Positions 44,141 to 54,100 of a stretch of DNA of 64,000 bases are shown here, piece after piece (the stretch's first letter is position 1; every line of letters starts with the position of its first letter). The position numbers and the translations under genes were made by a program. The DNA is taken from positions 1-64,000 of the forward strand of contig JADJVL010000011.1 in the NCBI GenBank assembly GCA_016710635.1. Reading direction: 5' to 3'. The notes beneath the pieces were generated by a model. It saw only the letters and a list, made by a program, of their open reading frames with translations. It did not search any database and was not told the DNA's origin. This DNA comes from Holophagaceae bacterium. Its GTDB lineage: Bacteria > Acidobacteriota > Holophagae > Holophagales > Holophagaceae.

Positions 44141-44196
44141 CCGGCCCGCCGGTTTCGATGCCTGACCGGCCCGCCGGTTTCGATGCCTGACCGGCC
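44136..44196. repeat. 2.4 copies of a 25-bp tandem repeat
   Basis: Unit beginning CCTGACCGGCCCGCCGG and ending TTTCGATG at 44136-44160, 44161-44185, and partial 44186-44196. Each contains the palindrome ACCGGC-CC-GCCGGT. It starts at the stop codon of the upstream gene and stops before the ThrE gene. Confidence 0.9.
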
Positions 44197-44247
44197 AGAG
44201 GCCATGGAGGGCTGACGGCCGGCGGCCTTTCGCGCCATGCTGAAGCC

Positions 44248-45465
44248 ATGGACCTCCACGGCGAGAACGAGCAGAAAGTGGCCTTCTGCCTGGAGCTGGG
44301 CCGCGCCCTCCACAGCTTCGGCACCCCCGCCCACCGCTTCGAGGAGGCCATGCACCGGGTGGCCTCGAGCTTGGGGCTGGAAGGGAACTTCCTCGCCCAC
44401 CCCACGGCCTTCTTCGCGGAGCTGAAGTCGGCTTCGGGGCGGGAGATCTTCATGGTGCGCGCCGAGCCTGGGGAGACGGACCTGGGCAAGCTGGTGCGCA
44501 TCCAGGCCACGGTGCGCGCCGTGGGGGACGGTTCCCTCCCCATCCAGGACGCCGCCGCCGAAGTGCGCGAGATCGTGCGGGAGAAGCCCCATTTCGGCGC
44601 CGTGGAGACCCTCGCGGCCTTCGCCCTCTCCTCGGGCCTCGCGGCGCGCTTCTTTGGCGGCGGCTGGCGGGAGATGGTGCTGGCGGCCTTCCTGGGCCTG
44701 GGCGTGGGCCTCCTTGGCCAGGTCACCGCCACCCGTAAGCACCTGGCCCAGGTCTTCGTGCTGCTGGCCGCCACCCTCGTGGGCTTCGCCGGCGTGGCCC
44801 TCGCGGACGTGCTCCCCCACACCTCCGCCTTCACGGTGACCCTGGCCGCCATCGTCATCCTCCTGCCGGGACTGAAGCTCACCATCGCCCTGCGGGAAGT
44901 GGCCACGGGCAACCTGGTGGCGGGCTCCAGCCGCCTGACGGACGCGGTGATGACCCTGCTCATGCTGGCCTTCGGCGTGGCCCTGGGCCGCCAGCTCGCC
45001 TTCCAGATCGCCCACGCCTTCAAGGAGACCGCCTCCCTGCCGCTGCCCTGGTGGACCGAGTGGCTCGCCCTCGCCGCGGTGCCCCTGGCCTACCTGGTGC
45101 TCTTCCAGGGGCGGAAGCAGGACCTCAAGTGGATCGCCCTGGGCTGTGTCGTCGCCTTCCTGTCCGCCCGGATGGGGGCGTTCCTGGTGGGGCCCGAGCT
45201 GGGCGCGGGCATCGGCGCCATGGGCATGGGCCTCGCCGCCAACTCCTTCGGCCGCCGCACCCGCCTGCCCAACCAGATCATGCAGCTGCCGGGCCTGCTC
45301 CTCCTGGTGCCCGGCTCCATCGGCTTCCGGGGGCTGACCTTCCTCACCCTGGGGGAGACGGAAATGGGCGTGCAGTCCGCCTTCCGCATGGTCTTCCTGG
45401 CGGTGGCGCTGGTGATGGGGCTCAGCCTCGCCAACGCGGTGACGCCGCCGCGCAAAGGGCTCTGA
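44248..45465 (+). CDS. threonine/serine exporter (ThrE/YjjP-YjjB fusion)
   Basis: 405-residue membrane protein. N-terminal ThrE domain start FCLELGRALHSFGTPAHRFE, then about ten helices, including the conserved AAIVILLPGLKLTIALREVA and GNLVAGSSRLTDAVMTLL, and a second half starting near WWTEWLALAAVPLAYLVLF (YjjB-like domain) with MQLPGLLLLVPGSIGFRGL. It exports threonine and serine in Corynebacterium; the same role is inferred here. Confidence 0.88.
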   Translation: MDLHGENEQKVAFCLELGRALHSFGTPAHRFEEAMHRVASSLGLEGNFLAHPTAFFAELKSASGREIFMVRAEPGETDLGKLVRIQATVRAVGDGSLPIQDAAAEVREIVREKPHFGAVETLAAFALSSGLAARFFGGGWREMVLAAFLGLGVGLLGQVTATRKHLAQVFVLLAATLVGFAGVALADVLPHTSAFTVTLAAIVILLPGLKLTIALREVATGNLVAGSSRLTDAVMTLLMLAFGVALGRQLAFQIAHAFKETASLPLPWWTEWLALAAVPLAYLVLFQGRKQDLKWIALGCVVAFLSARMGAFLVGPELGAGIGAMGMGLAANSFGRRTRLPNQIMQLPGLLLLVPGSIGFRGLTFLTLGETEMGVQSAFRMVFLAVALVMGLSLANAVTPPRKGL

Positions 45466-45576
45466 AGGCCGGACACCTTCTGCATTGCCGCGGCGCCCTT
45501 TGCGTTGCCGCGGCGCCCCGCGCACCATGGGAGAGGTTGCGCGGGAAGACGGTCAGGCAGCCTCCCGAGGATGCCC

Positions 45577-46665
45577 ATGGCCCTGCACACCCTCATCGCC
45601 GGCACAGGACGCCACATCCCTTCCGTGGTGGTGCCCAACTGGGACTTTCTCCACCACCGCTTCCTCGGTCCGGATCGGCGGCCCGTGGACAAGACCAACG
45701 CGGAGATCCTCGCCCAGTTCGAAGCCATCACCGGGATCCGGGAGCGGCGCTACGCCCCGGCGGACATGGTGGCTTCGGACATGGCCTTCGAAGCGGCCCG
45801 GGACGCCCTGGACTCCTCCGGCGTGGATCCCGAATCCCTGGAAGGGATCATCGTCGCCCACAACTTCGGCGATGTTCGCCCCGGCAGCCACCGCACGGAC
45901 ATGGTGCCCTCCCTCGCCGCGCGGGTGAAGGCGCGCCTGGGGATCCGCAATCCTGCGTCGGCGGCCTTCGATCTGGTCTTCGGCTGCCCGGGCTGGCTGC
46001 AGGGCGTCATCCAGGCGGACGCCATGATCCGTTCCGGCCAGGCCCGGCGGGTGCTGGTGATCGGCGCGGAAACCCTGTCGCGGGTGTGCGACCCCCACGA
46101 CCGGGACAGCCTCATCTACGCCGATGGCGCGGGCGCCACAATCCTCGAGGGCGTGGAAAGCGGCGGACCCGTCGGCATCCTCGCCCACGCCGTGCGCACG
46201 GACGCGGTGGAGTATTCCAAGATGCTCGCCATGGGGCCGTCCTACGAAGATGGCGCCAGCCCCGGGGACCTCTTCTTGAAGATGGAAGGCCGCAAGCTCT
46301 ACAAGTACGCCCTCAACCACGTGGCGGGGGCCATGCAGCAATGCCTGGACCGGGCGGGAGTGCCCCTGGGCGCGATCTCCAAGATCCTCATCCACCAGGC
46401 GAACCTGAAGATGGACGAAGCCATCGTGGACGCCCTCTACAAGGGCGCCGGCCTTGAGCCCGCGCCGGCGGGGGTGATGCCCATGACCATCGCCTGGCTC
46501 GGCAACAGCTCCGTCGCCACCATCCCCACCATCCTGGACCTGATCCTGAAGGGGGAACTGGAGGGCCACGCCGTGCACCCCGGCGAAACCATCCTCCTGG
46601 CCTCCGTGGGCGCCGGCATGAACATCAACGCGGTGGCCTACCGGGTGCCCGGTCCGCCCCACTGA
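45577..46665 (+). CDS. 3-oxoacyl-ACP synthase III family protein (FabH-like)
   Basis: 362 residues. The Cys-His-Asn triad is present: VFGCPGWLQGV, LIHQANLKMDEA and WLGNSSVATIP. FabH starts fatty-acid synthesis by condensing acetyl-CoA with malonyl-ACP; relatives make secondary products. Start ATG 45577 has CGAGG six bases upstream; ATG 45571 is too close. A 14-bp TTGCCGCGGCGCCC direct repeat lies at about 45485-45520 upstream. Confidence 0.87.
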   Translation: MALHTLIAGTGRHIPSVVVPNWDFLHHRFLGPDRRPVDKTNAEILAQFEAITGIRERRYAPADMVASDMAFEAARDALDSSGVDPESLEGIIVAHNFGDVRPGSHRTDMVPSLAARVKARLGIRNPASAAFDLVFGCPGWLQGVIQADAMIRSGQARRVLVIGAETLSRVCDPHDRDSLIYADGAGATILEGVESGGPVGILAHAVRTDAVEYSKMLAMGPSYEDGASPGDLFLKMEGRKLYKYALNHVAGAMQQCLDRAGVPLGAISKILIHQANLKMDEAIVDALYKGAGLEPAPAGVMPMTIAWLGNSSVATIPTILDLILKGELEGHAVHPGETILLASVGAGMNINAVAYRVPGPPH

Positions 46666-46740
46666 CGGGAACAAAGCCGCGGATGGGAGATCCTCCCCCA
46701 CGAGTCCCCCCGGCCCGAAGCCGCTTCCCCGAGGCTGCCC

Positions 46741-47925
46741 ATGCGCTCCGCCATCCTTGGCCTGTTCCTGCTTGCCCACCCCGTCCAGGCGGACGAGTTC
46801 GCACGGCTCGAGGCCCTGCGCGCCCGGAACCCCCAGGACGCCGTGGTGCTCTACAACCTGGCGGCCCTCCACGCCGCCGCCGGGCGCAGGGCGGAGACCC
46901 TGGCGCTGCTGGAGGCCGTGAGCCGCGCCCCCGGAGGCCTGGACCCAGGTTTCTATCGGGGCTTCTTCTTCCTGCGGGGCGATCCGGCCTTTGAAGCCCT
47001 GCTGACGCGCATCCGCGCCGCGAATCCGCCCAGGGTGCGCAGTCGCACGGCCTTCATCCTGGCGGAGCGGGATCTGCAGCCCGAAGGCATCGCCTTCGAT
47101 CCGGTCCGCCGCACCGTGTTCGCCGGAAGCTTCAAAGGCAAGATCGTCCAGGTGGATGCCAAGGGCACCGCGAGGGATTTTGCCGTCGTCTCCACGCCCG
47201 AGGCGCCCCGGGTGGTGGTGGGCCTGCGGGTGGATCCGGCCCGGCGCCGGCTGTGGGCGGTGGTGGACGATCCGCGGGCCTTCGGCGATCCCGACCTCGG
47301 GGGCGCGGCGCTGCACTGCTACGAGCTCCCGGGCGGCCGCCTGCTGTCGCGCCTCACCGGCGCGCCCCGGGGGGCCTTCAACGACGTCGCGGTGGCCGCC
47401 GACGGGCGGGCCTACGCCACCAACACCTCGGACGGTTCCGTCTGGCGCACGGAGCCGGGCCGGACGGCGATGACCGAATTCCTGCCGCCGGGCACGGTGC
47501 CGGAGGCCAACGGCCTCACCTTCTCCGCGGATGGCCGGCACCTGTTCATCGCGGGCTGGCACGACATCGTCCGGGTGGACCTGCGCAGCCGGGAGGTCTT
47601 GCCCCTGGCGGCGCCGGACGGTTTCCAGGCCGGCAGCTTCGATGGCCTGCTGTGGCATCGGGGCGGCCTCGTCGGCATCCAGAACGGCGTCCATCCGGGC
47701 CGGGTGGTGCGCCTGCGCCTCGACCGGGCCCGCGCCCGGATCACGGCCGCGGAGGTGCTGGAGCGCTACCACCCCCGCTTCAACGGCGTGACCACCGCCG
47801 CCCTGGACGGAGACTCCCTGCTCTACTTCGCCAACACCCAGTCCCGCTCCTTCGGCCCAGACGGCACCCCGAAGCCGGGGGTGGTCCTGGAGGACATCGT
47901 GATCCTGTGCCTGCGGCTCGAGTGA
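46741..47925 (+). CDS. exported SMP-30/gluconolactonase-like beta-propeller with TPR-like N-terminus
   Basis: 394 residues: a short signal peptide (RSAILGLFLLAHPVQA), a helical TPR-like segment (NPQDAVVLYNLAALHAAAGR), then propeller repeats (PEGIAFDPVRRTVFAGSFKG; AFNDVAVAADGRAYATNTSD; EANGLTFSADGRHLFIAGWH). SMP-30-type proteins are calcium-dependent lactonases. Substrate unknown. Confidence 0.8.
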   Translation: MRSAILGLFLLAHPVQADEFARLEALRARNPQDAVVLYNLAALHAAAGRRAETLALLEAVSRAPGGLDPGFYRGFFFLRGDPAFEALLTRIRAANPPRVRSRTAFILAERDLQPEGIAFDPVRRTVFAGSFKGKIVQVDAKGTARDFAVVSTPEAPRVVVGLRVDPARRRLWAVVDDPRAFGDPDLGGAALHCYELPGGRLLSRLTGAPRGAFNDVAVAADGRAYATNTSDGSVWRTEPGRTAMTEFLPPGTVPEANGLTFSADGRHLFIAGWHDIVRVDLRSREVLPLAAPDGFQAGSFDGLLWHRGGLVGIQNGVHPGRVVRLRLDRARARITAAEVLERYHPRFNGVTTAALDGDSLLYFANTQSRSFGPDGTPKPGVVLEDIVILCLRLE

Positions 47926-47938
47926 GGTTGCGGAGGCC

Positions 47939-48796
47939 TCAGCGCAGGTAGGGCAGGGTGTCCATGAGGACGAAGTCCCGGGAATCGATGGCAAGGCGGT
48001 TCAGGATGGCCAGATGTCCGGAGCCGATGAGCAGGAGCAGCCGGTCCCCGGGCTCCGCCACCCGGTAGACGTTGGTGAAGATGCGGAGGTTGCGCTTGTA
48101 CCAGTTGGTGACGGGATCCGTGGTGCCGTAGAGCTCGGTGGAATAGGGATCCGGCGGCAGCCCCTCGATGTAGGTGGCGTGGTCCTCCCGGATGAAGTCC
48201 GGGCTGTTCACCAGGCGCAGCCCGTCCAGTACCGTGCCCTGGTCGAGGGTGCGGGCCAGGGTCTGCAGGCGCTCCGGCAGGGGGGCCGGTGCCGGTGTAG
48301 CCGCCGCGGGCTGGGGGCCGGGGGCGGCGGGCCGGGCCTTGGCTTCGCCGATCTCCGCGGGCACGCGGCCATCCATCCACATGGCGTAGTCCACGGGGTA
48401 GACGGTCTTGTGCCCCAGGCGCCGGGCCAGGGCGAAGGCCACCTGGTGGATCTCGTTGGGGGTCAGGGTGAACTGGCCGGCGAGGTACTTCTGGTAGTTC
48501 GCCGGGGAGGGCGAACCCTTGTAGGCCGCCTCGATGAGGATCTTCGTGGGCCGGTAGGCTTCGAGCCGGTCCAGCAGTTCCGCGAGCTCCTTCTGCTTGC
48601 GGGGGCCGAGGATGTCCTTCACCTCGAAGTTGTGGGCGTCCTGGCCCGGATTCTCCATGTGGAAGGAGCCCAGCACCAGCAGCGGCACCGCCGCTGGCTT
48701 GTTCACCGGATCCAGCGGAGAGGGTCGCAGCACCGGGGCGGGCTGGGCCGCGAGGGCCGTTGCGAAGAGCAGGGCCAGGGCAGGGGAAAGCGGCAC
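47939..48796 (-). CDS. exported DUF5694/TraB-like protein
   Basis: 285 residues. A GTG start with a signal sequence (PLSPALALLFATALAAQPAP) follows GAGG. The body matches the DUF5694 pattern: LLVLGSFHMENPGQDAHNFE, KQKELAELLDRLEAYRPTKI and LLLLIGSGHLAILNRLAIDS at the end. Related to the TraB/PrgY superfamily; function unknown. Longer starts upstream have no signal-like context. Confidence 0.72.
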   Translation of the reverse strand: MPLSPALALLFATALAAQPAPVLRPSPLDPVNKPAAVPLLVLGSFHMENPGQDAHNFEVKDILGPRKQKELAELLDRLEAYRPTKILIEAAYKGSPSPANYQKYLAGQFTLTPNEIHQVAFALARRLGHKTVYPVDYAMWMDGRVPAEIGEAKARPAAPGPQPAAATPAPAPLPERLQTLARTLDQGTVLDGLRLVNSPDFIREDHATYIEGLPPDPYSTELYGTTDPVTNWYKRNLRIFTNVYRVAEPGDRLLLLIGSGHLAILNRLAIDSRDFVLMDTLPYLR

Positions 48797-49065
48797 GGGA
48801 AACCTCGGCAGGGTGGGACGGCGGGTCCAAGCTCCGAGGGTGGCCCGGGACCGTTGCCGGAGGGCCAGGGACTGGGGCGGGCCGTGGGGTTCCGGGGGCG
48901 GAACGGAAGTGCTGCCGAACATGTGGGTTCGGACATCCATCACATCCTGCGACCCGGAAGGCGTATGCTTCGCCGGGCCTGCCAGTGTGGAGGCATCGAT
49001 TTCGGCGCCCCGCACCGGAACTTTCTGGATGCGTTTCGTCCGCCAGACCCATCCGCGAGGCCGCC
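48797..49065. other. intergenic, no gene seen
   Basis: 269 bases between divergent genes, GC-rich with Pro/Arg-coding-like composition but no start with a ribosome site. No strong promoter. Confidence 0.5.
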
Positions 49066-51000
49066 ATGGCCGATAAGGAAGTCCGTCCCGCAAGCTCCGC
49101 CGCGATGCGCCGGAAGTCGGAGGAAACCGCCCTCGCAGATGCTGCCCGGCGGCTGGAGCCTGTGGAGCCGCTCACGGCCGAGGCGGCGAGGGCGGTGCTC
49201 CACGAACTGCGGGTGCACCAGATCGAGCTGGAGATGCAGAACGAGGAGCTGCGCCGGATCCAGGAGGCCCTCGAAACCGAGAAGGGCAAGTACTTCGAAC
49301 TCTATGACCTCGCCCCGGTGGGCTACTGCACGGTGAGCGATCTGGGGCTCATCCTGCTGGCGAACCTCACGGCGGCGCGGATGCTCGGCCTGACCCGGGA
49401 CCGAAAGGGCGGCCTCCCCTTCGTCCGCTTCATCCACCCGGAGGACCAGGACCCCTTCCACCGCTTCCAGCGGCGGCTGGTGGAGACCGGCAGCCCCGAG
49501 ACCTGCGAACTGCGGATGGTTCGCGCCGATGGCGCCCACTTCGCCGCCCACCTCGAGGCCGCCATGGCCCTGGACCCGGAGGCGGGCCGCACCTTCCGCA
49601 TCGTGCTCACGGACATCACCGCCCGCGTGCGGGCGGCGCGGGAGCGCCAGGAGCTGGAGACCCGCTACCAGAGCATCCTCAACGCCTCCCCCGACAACAT
49701 CACCATCCTGGACCTGGAGGGCCTGGTGCAGATGGTCTCCCCGGCGGCCCTGGGGATGTTCGGCTATGAGCGGGTGGAAGATATGGAGGGCAGGCCGGTC
49801 CTGGACTTCATCGCCCCGGCGGACCACCTTCGGGCCAACTTGATTCTCGCCGGCCTGGCCGAAGGGGTCATTCCGCGGCCTGGCGAGTACCAGGGCCTGC
49901 GCCGGGACGGCAGCACCTTCGACACCGAAGTGAACAGCGAGCTGATCCGGGATCCGGCGGGGCGGCCCGCCAGCATCGTGCTGGTGGTCCGGGACATCAC
50001 CCACCGCAAGGAGGCGGAAGCCGCCCTGTGGGTGAGCGAGGCGCGGAACCGGGCCATCGCCCAGTCCGCCTACGACGCCATCATCACCTCCGACAGCGCT
50101 GGGGCCATCGCCGGCTGGAACCGGGGGGCGGAGGCCATCTTCGGCTACGCGGAAGCCGAAGTCCTGGGCCAGCCCATGACCCTGCTCATGCCGGAGCGCC
50201 ACCGCGCCGCGCACCTGGAGGGCATGCTCCGGGTGGGGTCTGGCGGCGACCAGCACGTGATTGGCCGGACCGTCGAACTGCACGGGATCCGCAAGGGGGG
50301 CGAGGAGTTCGCGATGGAACTCTCCATGGCCCGCTGGGAATCCGAGGGCGACTGGTTCATCACGGGCATCATCAGGGACATCACCCAGCGCAAAGCCTCC
50401 GAAGCGGCGCTGCGGGAGAGCGAAGCGCGCTTACGGCTCGCCCTTACCGCGGCGGAGCAGGGCCTCTACGACCTCAATGTGCAGACCGGCGAGGCTGCGG
50501 TGAGCCCCGAGTACGCCACCATGCTGGGCTTTGATCCCGCCACCTTCCGGGAGACCAATGCCGCGTGGATCGAGCGCCTGCATCCGGAGGACCGGGAGCC
50601 GGTGGCGGCGGCTTACCGGGACTATGTGGCCGGCTTGACCAAGGAGTACCGGATCGAGTTCCGCCAGCGCACCGCCTCCGGGGACTGGAAGTGGATCCTG
50701 TCCCTGGGGCGGGTCGTGGAGCGCGGCCCCGACGGCGCCCCCCTGCGGATGCTCGGGACCCACACGGACATCACCGAACGCAAGCGGATCGAAGTGGACC
50801 TGCGCCGGCAGACCGGGGAGCTGCGGGCCCGCAACGAGGAGCTGCAGCGCTTCAACCGCCTTGTCGTCGGGCGGGAGCTGCGGATGATCGAGCTCAAGGA
50901 GGAGATCAACGCCCTGTGCCGGCGGCTGGGCGAAGCCCCCCGCCACCGGGGTTCCAATGAACCAGTGGACCCGCGGCCCGCGGGGCTGTCCCCGGCATGA
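49066..51000 (+). CDS. multi-PAS sensor protein without a kinase domain
   Basis: 644 residues. A helical N-terminus (ARAVLHELRVHQIELEMQNE) leads into four PAS domains: about 80-200 (YFELYDLAPVGYCTVSDLGL), 205-320 (YQSILNASPDNITILDLEGL), 330-450 (NRAIAQSAYDAIITSDSAGA) and 455-575 (LRLALTAAEQGLYDLNVQTG), the last with a PAC. A short coiled coil (ELRARNEELQRFNRLVVGRE) ends the protein. No HisKA, HATPase or GGDEF follows. It lies about 106 bases before the hybrid kinase and may work with it. Confidence 0.85.
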   Translation: MADKEVRPASSAAMRRKSEETALADAARRLEPVEPLTAEAARAVLHELRVHQIELEMQNEELRRIQEALETEKGKYFELYDLAPVGYCTVSDLGLILLANLTAARMLGLTRDRKGGLPFVRFIHPEDQDPFHRFQRRLVETGSPETCELRMVRADGAHFAAHLEAAMALDPEAGRTFRIVLTDITARVRAARERQELETRYQSILNASPDNITILDLEGLVQMVSPAALGMFGYERVEDMEGRPVLDFIAPADHLRANLILAGLAEGVIPRPGEYQGLRRDGSTFDTEVNSELIRDPAGRPASIVLVVRDITHRKEAEAALWVSEARNRAIAQSAYDAIITSDSAGAIAGWNRGAEAIFGYAEAEVLGQPMTLLMPERHRAAHLEGMLRVGSGGDQHVIGRTVELHGIRKGGEEFAMELSMARWESEGDWFITGIIRDITQRKASEAALRESEARLRLALTAAEQGLYDLNVQTGEAAVSPEYATMLGFDPATFRETNAAWIERLHPEDREPVAAAYRDYVAGLTKEYRIEFRQRTASGDWKWILSLGRVVERGPDGAPLRMLGTHTDITERKRIEVDLRRQTGELRARNEELQRFNRLVVGRELRMIELKEEINALCRRLGEAPRHRGSNEPVDPRPAGLSPA

Positions 51001-51106
51001 GCCCCGGAACCGCCGGAAAGCGCCGGTCCGCGGGGCCGGGGAAGGACCCTCAGACTGATTCCGGAAAGGCGGCGCTATCATCGCGCCAGCCCATGGAAGC
51101 CCAGCC

Positions 51107-54100
51107 ATGAAAACCGCAGGACCCATCCTGGTGGTGGACGACACCCCCCTCACGCTCCGGCTGCTGGCGGATGCGCTGAGGGCGGGAGGCCACCAGGTAC
51201 AGACCGCAGAGGACGGGGAAGAGGCCCTGGCCCTCGCGGCCGCGCGGCCGCCGGACCTGGTCCTCCTCGATGTGCGCATGCCCGGGATGGACGGCTTTGA
51301 AGTCTGCCGCCGCCTCAAGGCCAGGCCCGAAAGCCGGGACCTGCCCATCCTGTTCTTCAGCGCCTCCGCGGATGCGGCGGAGCGCCTGGAGGGCTTCCGC
51401 CTCGGAGCGGTGGACTTCCTGGCCCTGCCCATCCAGCCCGAGGAGCTGCTGGCGCGGGTGGCGACCCACCTCGAGTTGCGCGCCCTCCGCCTCCGGCAGC
51501 AGCGCGAAGCCGCCGACCTGCTGCGGTCTAACCAGGACCTGAGCGGCGAGCTGGCGGCCTACCGGAAGGCGGAGGCGGACCTGCAGTCGCTGAACCAGGA
51601 GATGCAGGACGCCCAGCTGGCCACCCTGAACCTGATGGACGATGCCCTGGAGGCGCGGAGCCGTCAGGAAGCGGCCAACGCGGAACTGCGCAAAGAAGTG
51701 CTCGAGCGCCAGCAGGCCACCCTGGCCCTGGCGGAGAGCCACGAGCGCTTCGAGCTGGCGAACCGGGCCACCTTCAATGTCATCTGGGACTGGGACCTGG
51801 TGACCCACGCCTTCTGGCGCAACGACCAGTTCGAAAGCCTCTTCGGCTATGCCCGCGAGGATGTGGAAAGCAGCTTCGAATCCTCCACCACCCGGATCCA
51901 CCCCGAGGACCTCGCGCGCATCAAGGCCGGCCTGGACCGGGCCTTGGCCTCGAACGCGGAGTTCTGGTCGGACCAGTACCGCTTCCGCCGCAAGGATGGG
52001 ACCTACGCCACCGTGGAGGACCGGGCGGTCATCACCCGGGACGGGAAGGGCAGCGCCCTCCGCATGCTGGGGGCCATGCGGGACATCACCAGCCGGGTGG
52101 AGGCCGAGCGGACCCTGCGGGACAGCGAGGAGAAGCTGCGGCGAATCATCGAGCACAGCACCCAGCTCTTCTACTCCCACACCCCGGATGACCTGCTCAC
52201 CTATGTCAGTCCCCAGGCCCAGGCCTTCTTCGACACGGATCCCGACGACACCCTGCGGCCCTGGACGGACTTCCTGACGGAGCACCCCGCCAACGCCATC
52301 GGGGTGGAACGCACCCGGGCGGCCCTCGAGACCGGACGGCGCCAGCCCCCCTACGAGCTGGAACTGCGGACCAAGCTCGGCCGCAAGCTCTGGGTGGAGG
52401 TCCAGGAGTCCCCGGTGCTGGAGGCGGGCCGGGCGGTGGCCATCGTCGGCTCCCTGACGGACATCACTGAATCGAAGCGGGCCCAGGACCAGCTCCGCCT
52501 GCAGGGCGGGGCCCTGGAGGCCGCCGCCAACGCCATCGTCATCACGGACCGGGCCGGGATCATCCAGTGGGCCAACCCGGCCTTCACCGCCATCACCGGC
52601 TACGGCACGGAGGAGGCGCTCGGGCGGAAGCCCGGGGACCTGCTGAAGTCCGGGCACCACGACGCAGCCTTCTTCCGGAACATGTGGGAGGTCCTCGAAG
52701 CCGGAAGGGTCTGGCAGGGAGAGATCGTCAACCGCCGGAAGGACGGCAGCCTCTACACCGAGGACATGACCATCACGCCGCTGAAGGACGAGGGGGGCGA
52801 GATCACCCACTTCGTGGCGGTGAAGCAGGACATCAGCCTCCGCAAGCAGGCGGAGGATGAGCTGGCCAAGGTCAACCGCTCCCTGCGGATGCTGAGCGCC
52901 TGCAACGAGGCCCTGGTGCGGGCGGAGCAGGAACAGCGGCTGCTGGAAGTGATCTGCAGTACCGCCGTGGAGCTCGGCGGCTACCGGATGGCCTGGGTGG
53001 GCTATGCCCGGGAGGACGCCGCGCACACCATCGAGCCCATGGCTTCCGCCGGGGACGACCATGGTTACCTGGCGGGGATCACGGTGACCTGGTCCGGCTC
53101 GGAGCGGTCCGGCCGGGGCCCCGCCGGACAGGCGGTCCGCAGTGGCCAGGCCGCCCTGTTCTCCGACATCGAGAAGGCCGAGGACGCCATGCTCTGGCTC
53201 GAGGCGATGCAGAAGCGGGGCTACCGCGGCGTGGTCGGCCTGCCCCTGCGCAACGGGGAGCGAAGCTTCGGCGTGCTCTGCCTTTACTCCAGCGAAAGGC
53301 TGGACCTTGGAGCGAAGGACCTGGACCTGCTCCAGGAGATGGCCGACGACCTGGCCTTCGGCATCACGAACCTCCGGGCCCGGGCGGAGCGCCGGGACGC
53401 GGAGGCCATGCTTCTGGAGCAGGCCTCCCTGCTGGACAAGGCCCACGACGCCATCATCGTGAAGGACCTGGAGCACCGGGTGCATTTCTGGAACAAGGGG
53501 GCCGAGCGGCTCTACGGCTGGACTTCCAAGGAGATGCTGGACCGTTCGGTGGTGGGCGTCCTGCTCGAGGACGGGGTCCACTACAAAGACGCGCAGCGCC
53601 TGCTGCTGGCGGACGGGGAGTGGAGCGGCCGCCTGCAGCATGTGGACAAGGCCGGCCACCTGCTGGACATCGAATGCCACTGGACCCTGGTGCGGGGGGA
53701 CGGGGACCAGCCCGGGTCCGTGCTGGCCATCCACACCAATGTGACGGAGCAGGTGAAGGCCGAAGCCGAGCTGAAGCAGTACACCGAGCGCCTGGAGGCC
53801 ATGCGGGAGATCGATGCGGCCCTCCTCGGGGCACGCTCGACCCAGGAGCTGGCCCAGGGAGCCCTGGTCCGCCTGCGGCACATCGTCCCCTTCGAACGAG
53901 CCGCGGTGGTGACCTTCGACAACGACTTCCTCGAAGGCACCATCCTCGCGGTGGACCAGGACAGCCCCTGGCGGCCCCTGCCGGGGGAGATCAGGCCCAT
54001 CGGGGACTTCCATGACCTGAGGGACCTGCGGTCCGCACCTTTCCTCGACCTGAAGGACCTCGACGAGGTCCCGCGCCGCCCCCTGGAGGACCTGCTGCTC

